Part shown: in pieces, positions 1 to 11,274 of the stretch | Numbering within the stretch: position 1 is the first letter of the stretch | How the letters are laid out: each line of letters opens with the position of its first letter | Origin: Aradus depressus | Taxonomy: Eukaryota; Arthropoda; Insecta; Hemiptera; Aradidae | Reading direction: 5' to 3' | Length of the DNA: 64,000 bases | Assembly (NCBI GenBank): GCA_963662175.1 | Contig: OY759215.1 | Span: forward strand, 21,503,079 to 21,567,078 | Made by a program: the position numbers and the translations under genes | The notes under the pieces: model-generated | What the model was told of the DNA's origin: nothing | Seen by the model: the letters and a program-made list of their open reading frames with translations, nothing else | The model's database searches: none

Positions 1-1499
1 TGGAACAATTCACAGCAACAGAAGCTTGGCATTGAAAAAGTACAAAAATTATAAAGAACATTTGCAAAAATTGTGACAGTGTTAACCAAAGTTATTAAAG
101 AGACAAAAGATGATATTAAAATGAGATAAATACCGAAATTGGTCTACAAAATCCTTTAAACGTTTCGAAATTAAGCACACTTGGCTATAATATTTTTAAT
201 ATAAAAAACATGAATAATTAAAAACCCATCTTTAACTACGGAACCTCTAATTTATTTTTTAAAACTCAACTAGTTTAATAACAGTTTTAAAGATGTTACA
301 GAATATTGTTAACAATTTATAGCCCTATTTTCTCACCTACTTTCAAATTACTTCATTTTGTTGTAAACTTCTTCTTTACTCTTTTATTAGTTTCTCTTGA
401 CTTTTTCTAACGTCTGTTATTTTATACCACAATCTGTTATTACTATCTTAGTATACCCCAGGCATGTTTCATAAGACGTATTAGATGAGTTATTACATCT
501 TATTCAATATGCTGTTATTAGTGTTTTGTTTTTTTTATTATTAAAACAGGAAACATCCAGATCTGGTTTCGCTCTTAACAACTTCCTTCCGCAACTTTCT
601 GTCCACTTCCTGAGTCCTGTTGCGAAAAGAAAACCTGTGTTTGTAGTACTTAATGTAGATAGGCGAATTTTATATGTAGATCAAAAATTAACTGCAATTG
701 ACTTCAAATAAAATTTGCATACCTGAGAAGGTGGTACATTATATATGAAACCGATTATAATTATAAAACTGAAAGTGCAAATCTTACAATCGACAAGCAA
801 AATATTAATAGAAAGATGTCTAGCGTGAATCTGTGGGTAAGAAAGTCTGCAAACGAAAAGACTGAAACTTCAAACATTAAAAACAACCTTAAAAAAATTA
901 ATTAAAAAGAGGCTCACCCATGGCAGCACTGTCTTCTACCACAATAGGATAGTTATTTGGTAGTGAACATATCTGAGTAACAGTGACTGTAATTTCGTTA
1001 CTTTCTCCGAATCACACATTCATTCATTACAGGCGTCTCATCATCAGCTCATGTAACAGCCACCATGCTACATCATCAATCTTCACTATCAATAGCCACC
1101 ATTGATTCATCATTACCCTCACCTATCATATTTCTCTTTGTTTCTTTCATTCTCTCTAACTTAGGAAGTTCGAAGACCTTCCAGTAAGATAATAATAATA
1201 TTCGTACAAAAGAAAGGAGAAATCAGGTTTGAGGTCGATAAAAACAAACTCAAAGAATTTCTGCCAAGTGAGTGTCTACTTCAGGGCCTGTATTAATATA
1301 TATAATGAAAATAAACTTATATAAGCTAAAATTAAGTAAAAATTATTTAATCATAACAGAACTTTTTTATACCAACCACCTTTGTACATATCACATTCCC
1401 TCCTCCCCATCTCAAATTTATTTCATACAGACATTATTGGGTATATGAAAGAAATGTGCTAGCGTCAGTGGTTTTTTTATTCGACAGAGTTCTGAGAGT
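1..1499. other. AT-rich DNA, no recognised feature
   Basis: I see no repeat family, RNA gene or convincing exon here. The 61-codon open frame at 526-711 has no family signature and AT-biased composition, so I do not call it. The next forked exon, expected on the minus strand left of 2786, is not visible in this stretch. Confidence 0.5.
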
Positions 1500-1690
1500 G
1501 ATTTTTATATACCCAGTTATGCCAGTACGAAATGTATTTTTTATATAAAATGTGCCATTTAGTTTCCTCTGCAATTTGTATTTAAAAGAATTTTGATTAG
1601 GTCATAAATATAAGGAGTACCTTGTAATATGTACTTAAGCCCGTAAAGTAATCTTCGTCCGATTTTGGGCCAAAATATAATCAAATCTAA
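1500..1690 (+). repeat. dispersed repeat family C, fragment
   Basis: The text shares ordered blocks with 8618-8975 and 40597-40835: a TTTTTTATATAAAATGTG block, TTTTGATTAGGT, TTGTAATATGTACTTAAGCC and CCGATTTTGG-CCAAAAT. The three copies are diverged. No coding potential or terminal repeat is visible, so the element class is unknown. Confidence 0.5.
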
Positions 1691-1720
1691 GTTAAGGGAT
1701 TAGTTCCGCCAGTAAATATA

Positions 1721-1875
1721 TTACTGTTGTCATACTTTTCGGTGGAAACCGTCGTCACTGGCTGCTGGTTGATTACTGTGAGCGAGCGCTTTCGTTGTGA
1801 AGACATCATCTTCAAGCCACTGTTAATGTTTATTAACAATGGCTTGAAAATTCTCGAAAGGTATGACAACAGTAA
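1721..1875. repeat. small foldback element
   Basis: Outer arms at 1721-1742 and 1854-1875 are near-perfect reverse complements (TTACTGTTGTCATAC against GTATGACAACAGTAA, continuing into TTTCG). Inside, 1811-1827 and 1832-1848 form a second 17-bp stem around a 4-nt GTTT loop. The nested symmetry suggests a degenerate MITE-like foldback. Overlapping short open frames on both strands are by-products of the symmetry. Confidence 0.65.
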
Positions 1876-2488
1876 ATCTAAGTTAGTACAAAAGGCACAA
1901 ACAGTTGCTTGACGAAAGAATTTCTTCGAGATTGCTTTTATCAACAAGCCTGATCTCTCCCGATCGTTCATCAATCCTCCTGCACATATCAATGCTATAA
2001 AGATTTCTTTCTACGAAAAATTTGTTGTACGCCTATTCTTATCACTAGCCACAGCACCGCACTTATCATTCCCTACATATCTTGTGCACCCTCCTCCCTC
2101 CCACCAACTGCTCATTTCGCCAGCCTCTGTGCACGGCTCTGCTAAAGATGAAGCATTGTTTCCTTAAGTTTGTCAAAATGCGACTCAATAGTTAATATTT
2201 TTGTTGTTCAAAAGAATACATAGCAAGTTCATATAAATAGCGTGTTTTGTTCAATCTTAAATAGAAAAAAAAAGTGAGACGAAAGGCTTTAAACTGATGC
2301 TCCATGCGATTCGTGAGTTGGTTCAGGTCACACTTTCCCATCTATACTACATTTAGTGTAGAACGTAAACAGAGCATCAAAACGGGGAGATTAGCTCGGA
2401 CCAGCAAGGAGAGAAAATGATGATATAATTTGCACGGTGATGAGGGTTGTGCTACAGCGTGTGTTCAACTGGAGGAGATTAGGTGGTC

Positions 2489-2527
<39 letters not shown>

Positions 2528-2528
2528 C
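2489..2528. repeat. (TA)n(TG)n microsatellite
   Basis: A run of about nine TA units passes directly into about ten TG units. Confidence 0.95.
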
Positions 2529-2785
2529 TACTTCCTGCGTGAAAGCGCGCTCCTCAACCCAACACTAGCCAAACCAGCAGGAAAACGCGTTGTCGAACCT
2601 GACATGCATCAATCTCTCAAGAAAATGAGGTCTCTAAACCGACAGATTTTGCCCCCTTGGGTCGACGTCTATGACATTAGATTATGCATCTGTCTGAACC
2701 TAACATCTTTTGATGCACTTTTCTAGCTGCACACTTTAAGGTGTACACCTTAAAGGGTTTTACTAGGAATATAATATAATCTCAC

Positions 2786-2969
2786 CATCCATTTGAGACA
2801 GGTTAGTGCGCCCATTTGAGCGGCAGCATGGACGGGTGCCATCCCATCTTTGGCACGAATGTAGAGGGAGCCACCCGCTTCCAAGACAAGGAATTTGAGC
2901 ACTTCGAGGTGGCCTTCCTGGGCTGCTAGATAGACTGGGGTCACCTCATTCTCCATCTGAGTGTTGGCA
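2786..2969 (-). CDS. f: forked/espin ankyrin exon (downstream of the two in the window)
   Basis: This 184-nt internal exon encodes two ankyrin repeats of an espin-family actin-bundling protein; in Drosophila, forked organises actin bundles in bristles and hairs. The visible text includes [19 protein letters not shown] and then [20 protein letters not shown], both with the ankyrin helix-turn-helix pattern. As I know the family, vertebrate espin has the matching order (TPLYLACQEGHLEV, then DGMTPLHAAAQMG). On the minus strand the acceptor is a T-rich tract ending TTTATAG at 2970-2971. The donor is ATG|GTGAGA, with GT at 2784-2785. The exon starts with one base completing a codon split from the exon at 13177-13314, and it ends on a codon boundary. 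Translation past the donor soon stops, as expected for an intron. The next exon is not visible leftwards and should lie outside the window. The forked name is inferred from sequence memory. Confidence 0.85.
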
Positions 2970-3540
2970 CTATAAACAAACATACGAAAATATTATAACC
3001 AGTGGTTATAAACCACTTATTATAATTAAACCTAATAATAATACAAATAAAATAACAATACATTATACAACTCCACAGAGCCGACATTAACGTAAACTAT
3101 ATTTTTGTATAGAACGATTCTACACGGCTTCGAAAAGATGTAGTGCCTCTATTGTTAAGCCCATTATTTTAAACATATATTACTCAACCACTAAAAAATA
3201 ACTGTATGGTTTTCAGAGAATATGTGTTCAAAAAAAGGGGAATATTAGAGGGACTTAACTCAAATACCCTAACAACTTGTGACTATATAGAAACAACATT
3301 TTATATGTAAATGCAAACTGATAAGTAGGATGAGACAACAGTATATTATATAGTAAGTATATAGTGAAGCATATGATGCTGCAATCTAGGACTAACAATG
3401 CCAACATTATGCAGTACTTCAGAAGTGTGATGAAGGTGATGGATACAGATTCTCGAAGATTGTCAATACGTAAGGTCATATGCTTCGAAGAATGAGAAAG
3501 ATATGATTTCGGTTCTGTTGAAGATTAAGATCTTCATGGT

Positions 3541-3775
3541 TAGCTAGTTATTGTGACTAACGTCCGGGCTTTAAATACGGGGTCATATCGCCTACTATCA
3601 GAAAGCTCTTCCGTCACTTTGGTGGACATGAGCCCATCTACTATGGGAGTCCTAAATATTGCCTACTCAGGTTTAGTTACCTCACATCGCACAGGCTCTG
3701 AACCATTGCTTAACAACCCATCCGAAGGACAGCGTGCTCAAGTTATTTTTAAACTCCCAGATAAGAAATCCATAG
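3541..3775 (-). mobile_element. tRNA-derived SINE, fragment
   Basis: Reverse-strand SINE body: the tail end near 3545, then the GCTCTTCCGTCACTTTGGTGG and CGGATGGG-type blocks. The tRNA-like head is missing beyond about 3775. It is diverged and so probably old. Confidence 0.8.
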
Positions 3776-4070
3776 TGTATTCCATCTTCATGGTGTACTA
3801 ACTAAAGCAACAATGTTGATATGTACAATGTTGATACCCCTCTAGACCCCTAAAGATTGTCGATTTTTTTTTTTTTTTTTTCAATCTACTCTGTAGTTTA
3901 TACGACATTACGGCGTAGAAACACTTCGGACAGAGACATTATGTTTACATTTTTAGACAATTTTTTTATTTTCTTATTTTCATTCATAGCATTACAAAAT
4001 ATTCATATGTACGAATAACTTAAGATACATAATGTAGCGTTATTTTTGACGCGTTCACAGTATTTTTTCA

Positions 4071-4299
4071 GAGGGCGCCGGTAGCTCGCTAGCGTAAGTA
4101 CCCGGCCGAGGCCCTGGTAAAAAAAATTATGGGACGTTAAGCGATGGTTCCCATGCCTCTGCGATATCAGGTACTCGTTAAAGAGACCTCTACCTTAAGT
4201 AAATAAACCTGGGTAAACAAAATTTAGTAGAGTCGGGCTCATGTCCACCATAGCGTCGAAAGAGCGCTCTGGTAGTAGGCGATATGACCTTGTAGTTTT
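4071..4299 (+). mobile_element. tRNA-derived SINE, internally deleted copy
   Basis: It starts GGGCGCCGGTAGCTC and keeps GGGACGTTAAGCGATGG, the GAGTCGGGCTCATGTCCACC block and GTAGTAGGCGATATGACC. The region between the A box and the CGAGGCCC block is deleted, so the B box is gone. Confidence 0.85.
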
Positions 4300-4335
4300 T
4301 CTGAAACTGAATTTCACATTTTATTTTTGTTTTTT

Positions 4336-4465
4336 GCTTCCCCGGCAATACGAAGTATAGGCAGTTATGAAGTATAGGCAGTTATGTAAACGGTCAGAAA
4401 TTTGATGTTGAGGTTCCTACGGAATTTCATGTCTTCCAGCCCCTGATATATTTCTGTCTACGTGT
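4336..4465 (+). mobile_element. TTCCCC-family element, 5' part, interrupted by mariner
   Basis: It has the family start (GCTTCCCCGGCAATACGAAG) and the TTATGTAAACGGTCAGAAATTTG block. It stops at the mariner that begins at 4466. Further body of the family resumes at about 5150-5305 in the same orientation (ACGACACTTATTAATTTT, G-rich tract, AACTCCAATAACTGCC), so the mariner apparently landed in this copy. Confidence 0.7.
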
Positions 4466-5142
4466 ATAAGGTGTGTTAAAAAAGAAACGGGAATTTTGTA
4501 ATTATTCCGATTCGCGCGATTTTTGTTGTTGTTTGTTGGTAAACATGTATGAAAAGTATCTGTACATTGTTAGCCAAACCGGATGTTTAGTCTGCCGTCA
4601 AAGAGGTAACATGTGTTTCGGTACGATCGGCGATTATTTATTTGATTACAAAATGGATCAGAGATTTTGCATTAAATGTTTCTATAAGAATGGAATAAAG
4701 TGCATCAAAGTTTTAGAAATATTAAATATTGCTTTTGGTGAGTTTGCTATGAGTAAAACTAGGGTTCACGGGTGAAGGTCATGTTCCCTGTGTTTTTCAA
4801 TTTCAACGGTACAATGCATCAAGAGTTCTTGCTACAAGGTCAAACGATCAATAAGGAGTACTACCTACAAGTGCAACGCCGTTTGCGTGAAGCAATCCGA
4901 AAAAAACGCCCGGATTTGTGGCGAAACAATTCATGGCTTTCGCATCATGATAATGCACCTGCTCATACTTCATTGCTTGTTCGTGAATTTTTGGCAAAAA
5001 ACTTAAACTTAAAGCGCCCTCGTTTCACAAGCATAGATGAGATTAAAAGCGCATCGCTAAGAGAGTTAAATGCTATCCCAAAGATCGAGTTCCAGAAGTG
5101 TTTCGTTGATTGGAAGAAGCGCTGGCATAAGTGTATAATATC
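4466..5142 (+). mobile_element. mariner element, internally deleted and 3'-truncated
   Basis: Left end is AGGTGTGTTAAAAAAGAAAC after a TA dinucleotide, matching the terminus of the second copy at 39300-39836. The transposase N-terminus starts at 4653 (MDQRFCIKCFYKNGIKC) and runs to SKTRVHG near 4770. The text then jumps to the catalytic-domain part (TMHQEFLLQGQTINKEYYLQ, then the second Asp in HHDNAPAH). It jumps again from FLAKN to RFTSIDEIKSASLRELNAIP and ends in DWKKRWHKCI. The first and third catalytic Asp regions are absent and the right terminus is missing. A cut-and-paste transposase cannot be made from this copy. Confidence 0.85.
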
Positions 5143-5149
5143 TATCTCG

Positions 5150-5305
5150 TATGATAAATTCTCATATAGAAATTCAAAACTCCATTACGGACGACACTTA
5201 TTAATTTTTATAGCGGAGTCCCCAGAAAGGAAGGGTGAACTTGAGGGGGGGAGGGGGCTGAACACAGGAACTCCAATAACTGCCAAAATGGTCCATTGAT
5301 TAATG
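5150..5305 (+). mobile_element. TTCCCC-family body fragment
   Basis: Continuation of the copy broken by the mariner. It carries the ACGACACTTATTAATTTT block, a G-rich tract and the end of an AACTGCC unit. Confidence 0.6.
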
Positions 5306-5470
5306 GAGAAGTAAATTTGTCGTGTTCAGTCACACACAGATAGACATGTTTTTGTTTTTCATTTTTGGAATCAGGGGGATGGAAAACATAAAATTCCGGT
5401 GAAAACTCGACATCAAATTTTCGACTGATTACATAACTTGTTCTATACTTCGTACGTAGCTGGAGAAGTG
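5306..5470 (-). mobile_element. TTCCCC-family element, 5' end in reverse orientation
   Basis: Read on the minus strand it begins with the CTTC...CTACGTACGAAGTATAG end, then AATCAGTCGAAAATTTGATG, and runs to the GTGTGTGACTGAACACGAC block. It abuts a forward copy, giving a head-to-tail inverted arrangement. Confidence 0.7.
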
Positions 5471-5925
5471 AATGTGTGGGGAACATGGCCAAAATAAAAT
5501 GTTGACAAGGAATGACCTCCCGTCGCTGGACACTTGCCATCTCTTCCCACCCTTCGAAGTAACCATTCCTTTAAAATTCCAAAGTGTTGATGAGTATCTC
5601 CAAGAAGCAGGGAGAGAGGGTGTAAGATGTTACCAGAAAGACAGTTAGACACTTAGATGGTTTGGCAGTGAAAGTGGAGTTAGGACCCGTTAGTCTCCTC
5701 AACATAACTGGTACCATTGCCGGGATCACAAGTGTCTTCCAGAGTCGAAGGAACATCATCAGATGTTGGAGGAATGTAGGTCACTACACTTAGCGTACTG
5801 ACTGGAGGCCGGTCAACAAGAGATAATTGTAGGGGGCCCTTGGGGCTTTTTTTTATGGAAGTCATTGGACGAGTAGAAATCGCAAGAGAGAGTAAACAAA
5901 AATCTGGGCGAATAAACATGCAAAA
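5471..5925 (-). other. unrecognised coding-like segment
   Basis: Composition is more balanced than its surroundings, and two overlapping minus-strand frames stay open. One (5680-5919) is rich in Ser, Pro and Asp (PPTSDDVPSTLEDTCDPG); the other runs 5571-5759. No domain is recognisable and no clear splice-site pair brackets it. It could be decayed LINE coding DNA or an isoform-specific exon of the host gene. Confidence 0.25.
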
Positions 5926-5939
5926 AAGAGAAATCTAAT

Positions 5940-8127
5940 AAGCGAATGCGTTCAAATTGTTCAAACAGTATTCCACACAACTATTATTTGCTGTTTTTAA
6001 GTTCATTCTAATAGAAAGTCTAAGAAGCCTCATGAAGTAGTGAAGTTTGTAACTAATTCATGATGGTCAGGATTTCAGATTTATATCTAAAGATGCTAGT
6101 TATTCCATAAATAGAATAGTAGAAATTGAGTAAGCAGTGACAATTCTAAGTTGAGATTTCACTGGGATTTCATAATCCCCAACCCTTGGATCCAAAAAAT
6201 ATATATATTATATATACTTGCCGAAAATCGTCCTAAAATGTTGTTTTTAAACGTTTGTTATATTTACGCAAAAACTGTTAGTCCTATCAAATAATGGATT
6301 TTGATTATGTGATATTTAATTCTGTCTTTTTAGTATGCAGGGTCAATTTTCAAAATTAGCGGAAATGTAAAAATTCTAGAACGCATTGTTTTTCGCTTAG
6401 ACATTTGAAACGGGAATATAGTAACATAGCCAGTAAAAATATCTTCGTTCATTAAAAAGTCTGGGTAGATAATATACACAAAACTGCGTTTCATCCTTGA
6501 CAAATATAACACAATTAAAACGCATCAAAACTACGCAATATTATTTTAAAAAACCATACAGGGATTTGTTTTAGTATTTTTAGTCCTCTTTCGGATTACG
6601 CTTTTTATCTTCTCTACGTACTTTTGAAAGGAGCAAAAAAACGTCCTCAGGGCGATTTTAGGCCTTTAATTACGTCAAATCTAAAAACGAATAACTAATC
6701 CCAACCATGTGAAAAAGGGCTAAACATACTAAAACTAACCCGTCTATGATTTGTTTCAATGTTTTCAAGCTGTATCGTTTTGATCCGTTTTAATTGGGGC
6801 ACACAGTACATTCAACAAATAAAAATGGGCTATCAAATTAAGGGAATAAAAGCCACCAAAATTAAACTAAGGCACTCGCTTTCTCCTTCTAAAATGATCA
6901 ATTGATATAAGTATTTGTAGTTTAGTTAACCAAAGACTGGAAAAATACGTACAAGTTCCTGTCCATAGTTCCGTCATGTTCAATTGAAGTGGTTTACTTG
7001 GAATTTTTTTTAAATATATTTTTAAGAGGAATCACATATTCTCATTATATAAATATAATTTATTATTTCTACACTAAAACTATTTCCTGCAACTGATATA
7101 TTTAAGCATCAAATCTTTCTGAAATATCGATATTGTCAAGATAAAAGGGAATAATATATAACATTTTTTCTGAAATTCAGTTAATAATTTCATGAAATAA
7201 CAAAAATAATATAAATAATTACTTAAGTAATTATTTAGGGAATAGCCGAGATCAGTTTTCTAGTTGCCATGCAAATAAGGAATAACCAATATAGAGCATA
7301 GAATTATAAAATCAATTTTTCTACTTTTTATTAATTTTATCTTACTTTATTTTAACCTCTATGCATTAAAACTGCCCTAGAGTCTCTCTCTGCTGGGAGA
7401 TCAAGTGAACCTTTTGTTTGTTTGGAGGTTGAGGTAGGTTTCTGTTTACGAGTTTTGGTCGACTTTTTGAAGCGTTCAGTGTTATCACAGTTCTCAGTTA
7501 TTTTATTTAAAAAGTGGAAAATTTAAACAAAAAACATACTTCATTTAGCTCTAGAAAAATAGTAACATGTATCTGATAATACTCAAGATGATGAAAATAA
7601 TAATGAACTTGGTGTGATTATGTTGTAGAAAATTGTGAACTTTCTCTAATTAAAATTTCTATTAATGATCATCGAATAAATTTAAGTGAGAATGCAGTTG
7701 TTGTAGTAAAACACAATTCAATTAGTAGTGTATAAGTTCACACAACTTATATCAAGCAATTGTGATAAGTATTAATAACTAGTGTTATTGATGAATTGAA
7801 TGTAAACGAAAATCTGGAATAAAACTAAGGAGTATTTGAAAATACTATTGTATTGCAGTTTACGATAAGGTATAACTTCATTTTAAAGTAAAATTTTGGT
7901 AAGCTAAAATGAAATAAATAATATAGGTTACGAAATGGATTGATAAAAGGGAATAACCAACAAATATTATTTAGTACAAACTAATTTTTCATTAAATTCA
8001 GCTATCGTCATTTTATTTCTATTTGGATGAACAACTTTAGACTTGCTGAAGAAACAAACACTTCAAAAATTAAAAGGATCAGCATTAAATAAATATTTAA
8101 ACTGAAATTGTTTCAAAATGTTGTTTA
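5940..8127. other. long AT-rich stretch without recognised features
   Basis: No SINE, TTCCCC or transposase signature was found. Short palindromic AT runs occur (for example 6196-6218) but carry no diagnostic structure. It is probably unique or highly decayed intronic DNA. Confidence 0.5.
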
Positions 8128-8139
8128 TCACCTTTTAGC

Positions 8140-8486
8140 GAAGGCGCCGGTAGCTCAGTGGTATGCGTGCTTGACTTCTGAGCTCAAGGTCATGGGTTCG
8201 TTGCCCGACCGAGGCCCTTAGTTTATTTTATCTGGGAGGTAAAATAAACTTAAGCACGCCGTCCTTCGGATGGGACGTTAAGCGATGGTCCCGAGCCTGT
8301 ACGATGTCAGGTACTCGTTAAAGACCCCTACCCTAGATGAATAAAAATTTAGGGTAGGCAAAATTTAGGACTCCCACAGTAGAGTCGGGCTCATGTCCAC
8401 CAGAGTGACGAAAGAGCGCTCATGGTAGTAGGCGATATGACCTCGTAGTTAAAGCCCGGGCATGAGTCATAAAACCTAACCTAACC
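8140..8486 (+). mobile_element. full-length tRNA-derived SINE with 12-bp target duplication
   Basis: The head carries an RNA polymerase III A box (TAGCTCAGTGG) and a B-box-like GGTTCGTTGCCCG, slightly diverged from GGTTCGAAACCC. The body holds CCTTCGGATGGGACGTTAAG, AGGTACTCGTTAAAGACCCC and CTCATGTCCACCAGAGTGAC. The tail is AAAACCTAACCTAACC. It is flanked by direct repeats TCACCTTTTAGC at 8128-8139 and 8487-8498, showing LINE-mediated insertion. The copy is nearly identical to 46045-46390, so recent. Confidence 0.95.
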
Positions 8487-8617
8487 TCACCTTTTAGCTT
8501 GACTCCATATATATTTCCGTTAAAATTGTATCTAATGTAATTTCCCAAATTGACCTCTTCAACTAATACTCAACTCAAACTAATTTTTTTATATCCGAAA
8601 ATAGATTAAACGTCTAA

Positions 8618-8975
8618 TGTTTGAAAACGACGTTTCAGGACGGTTTTCGGAATGTACCTTGCAAACCGGGCCACAAATCTTTTTTATATAAAATGTGGTT
8701 CTGGAGATTCGTATACATGATTTTTGATTAGGTAAGTATATAAGCGGTGATCTTGTATAATGTACTTAAGCCCCGTAGTAATGTGGTTTCAGTTAACCTC
8801 CGATTTTGGCCAAAATCTAACATCTTCATTTCAAGTTCATAGCTAAAATCGATTAGATTAGAGCGCTCACAAAGTTTCAATCACACACACAGACATCATC
8901 CGAGGAAAACTCGATCTCGAATTTCTTCTCGAATACAATACTTCCTTATACTATAGGTAGAAAAAAGTATAAATA
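8618..8975 (+). repeat. dispersed repeat family C, longest copy
   Basis: Blocks in order: AAACGACGTTTCAGGACGG, TATATAAAATGTGG, TTTTTGATTAGG, TTGTATAATGTACTTAAGCC, CCGATTTTGGCCAAAATC, TCATTTCAAGTTCATAG, GAGCGCTCACAAAGTTTC and ACACACACAGACATCATC. The same order occurs at 40597-40835 and part of it at 1500-1690. Class unknown. Confidence 0.6.
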
Positions 8976-9197
8976 TGCCAACATTCGTTAAATTTTTGAA
9001 ATAACGCTTATACTTGTTTATGTACCAACTCTTCTTAAACCGATTCCCAAAGAAGTTCCACAAATCTCTTTGCATATTTTATTATTTTTTTTATTTTTCA
9101 GTATATGCGAGGAAATTTATTCAGCACATGCCAACAAGATTTTAAAAAAAAAGTAAAGGAGTTCTAAAAAGTCGTTTGGAATGGAATTCCAAAAACT

Positions 9198-9434
9198 CAC
9201 CTGGGATATGTTGTTATATATGTTTTTCAGGGTATCGTTGGATCTAACGGTCCCCCAGATCTAATATAACGTGAGAGGGGCACCCTAGAACAGGTTCCGT
9301 TCTGGTCTACAATATGGGTCACCATGGACCGTTGTCTGGGTCTCACCTTTGGCAAGGTCGCCCCTTCTTTAGCACGTGCCTGGGGGCTCAACTGCTTGAC
9401 ACCATCCAAACCCGCATCTTTCACTTCCGCAGCT
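9198..9434 (-). other. candidate minus-strand exon, unrecognised
   Basis: On the minus strand a possible acceptor (CTACATCAAATAG) is followed by an open frame AEVKDAGLDGVKQLSPQARA and so on to a stop at about 9227. Possible donors are CCAAAG|GTGAGA inside the frame and CCCAG|GTGAGT at 9198. GC is clearly above the flanks. No domain is recognised. It lies between two forked exons whose phases already join, so at most it is alternative or belongs to something else. Confidence 0.25.
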
Positions 9435-9746
9435 ATTTGATGTAGAGGGGTAGGTATGTAATCTGTCAGAAGGATGTTGAGTTTTCACCGGAATTACATG
9501 TTTTCCGAGCCGATTTCAAAAATGAAAATGATATGCGTACCCAGAACCCGGTTCTGCTAAAGGCAAGGGGGAGATGTTAACACAAAAATTTCAAAATATA
9601 AAAAAGTTAGTACACTGTTTGAAGTGTAACTTCCGTACCTAAAACTCTCCTAGTTTCAGTTTTTCTTTTGCTAATAGACTATACTTTTATTTCAACTATT
9701 TTTTATTAACATTGGTACAACAGGGTAGGAAATAATTCAGGATTTT

Positions 9747-9922
9747 TTTTGGCCTTATGTACGATGCATATTTTAGCCATGTTACTGTGTTATCTAGTTA
9801 CGACATCCATGGCCACGGGAGGGAGTTCTATCTACGAAATAAAACTCACTCCCGGACGGGATTCGAACCCGCAAACCATGGAGAGACCACGCGACCAAGG
9901 CCCTACGCTCTAGGCCTGATGT
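9747..9922 (-). mobile_element. second tRNA-like SINE family, copy 1
   Basis: On the minus strand it has a B-box-like GCGGGTTCGAATCCCGTCC, then GGGAGTGAGTTTTATTTCG, CCATGGATGTCGTAACTAG and a GCATCGTACATAAGGCC end followed by A-rich sequence. It shares this order with 11701-11905 but not with the major SINE. Confidence 0.75.
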
Positions 9923-11030
9923 TCCGTCAGTTAAGGTTACATTAATTTATTAACTTATAGCCTTAAAGATATTATTATAAACATGATATAGATTAACTTA
10001 TTGATAAATTAAGTGTTTTATACATTTGACTCTGGTTAAATTTATTTGACGGTTATAAAACAAAAATCAACTACTTACCATTTTTATCTCCATTTTCACT
10101 TGTTTTTTAAAAATTGTATTGTGTACATTTTATGCGATACACAATAAATTTAACACAAGATGTACGAGAGAGGCTATTGGTGGATAAATGGTTAATATGT
10201 CTGACTATTAACCAGAGAGGAGTTTTCCATAGTTGAATATTTGATGTGATTAGGTCAAAATGCCTAGTTTTCTTTTTTTAGGATTTTTTTAAGAACATGT
10301 TAAGCATCCAGAACCTGCGTAATGTCATTTTATCATCTTTGTGCAACTCAAGAAATACTTAATTATATGCTAAAATTAAGGTGTTTCTTTCTCACTTTTT
10401 CGTACATATCTTCCTCTGGAAGATTAATAAGCATGACATTCTCTACAAAAAGGTTCCGTTTAATTTTTGTACAAAGTTGAGCGGGTACCACTGAAATGCC
10501 CCATATATATATAAGGTATATATATTTTTTTTTCAGTGTTCTTCAGATAACTACAGATGCGACTAAATGTCATGAGAAATGTAGATCATGAATTTTATTA
10601 TCGATTTAGTATTTTCGATTTTCTGGGGGCCATGAATCGTCAATTATAAGGTGTAGGACATTTAAAAAAAACAGTCGCGTACTCTTTTTTTTTTTTTTTT
10701 TAGCTAACTTCTATAATCCGGGAAAAATGAAATAATATATTATAGGTACGCAATTAAAGAGTGTAAAAATGTCTCTAAGGGAAAGTTGATGGTGTTTTTT
10801 ACGACTTTTTTAATTCATGATATTAACATTTCAGAGGTCAACTCATGGAAAACTTTTATATTTTAAGAGTTGTTTGACTTTTGCAGCTAATTGGCTGAAT
10901 TTGAGGATACAAAAGTAGTGGAATGAAAATTGTAAAGCAAAATTTCCTATTAGACAATATTTTATGGTTCAAGCATATTAAAATATAGGCAGCTTTTTGA
11001 AGGGTTCTAGTTTTGTGATAAAAAATATCA

Positions 11031-11246
11031 TCATGATAGCTTCCATTTAAAGTTCAAAAATGTATCAGTTGCCTTCAAGATGATTCGATTTCCTTTCGGT
11101 TGAGGTTCCTTTAAAGTTTCCAAAAGGTTGCGAGATATGACCGGCACTTTGTCACTGTTGACCAGGTGAAGTGCTGTCCGTACTTCGCGACAAGCTTGTC
11201 TCACGAACTCGGAACAAAGCTCATCCGAAAAAAAGTGTTGTCTCTT
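11031..11246 (-). pseudogene. 71-codon open frame without ATG, unrecognised coding-like fragment
   Basis: The minus-strand frame opens after a TGA at 11247-11249 and runs 71 codons to a stop at 11031-11033. The text looks like real protein: SDELCSEFVRQACREVRTAL, then NSDKVPVISRNLLETLK. Composition is much more balanced than its neighbours. There is no ATG and no convincing acceptor. It directly abuts the foldback element at 11275-11625, so it could be a captured exon or a relic of a mobile element gene. I do not recognise the family. Confidence 0.35.
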
Positions 11247-11274
11247 TCAATGTACTATATAAAAATAACATAAA

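Noticed and set aside
2430..2726. 98-codon plus-strand frame including tyrosine/isoleucine and cysteine/valine runs.
   Set aside because: The runs are the (TA)n(TG)n microsatellite read as protein; no family match.
8143..8215. tRNA gene candidate from A and B box.
   Set aside because: The head is followed by the SINE body in every copy, and the sequence does not keep a full cloverleaf; it is a SINE promoter region.
8471..8486. Interstitial telomere repeat (CCTAA)n.
   Set aside because: Only two or three units, always at a SINE tail before the target duplication; not a telomere relic.
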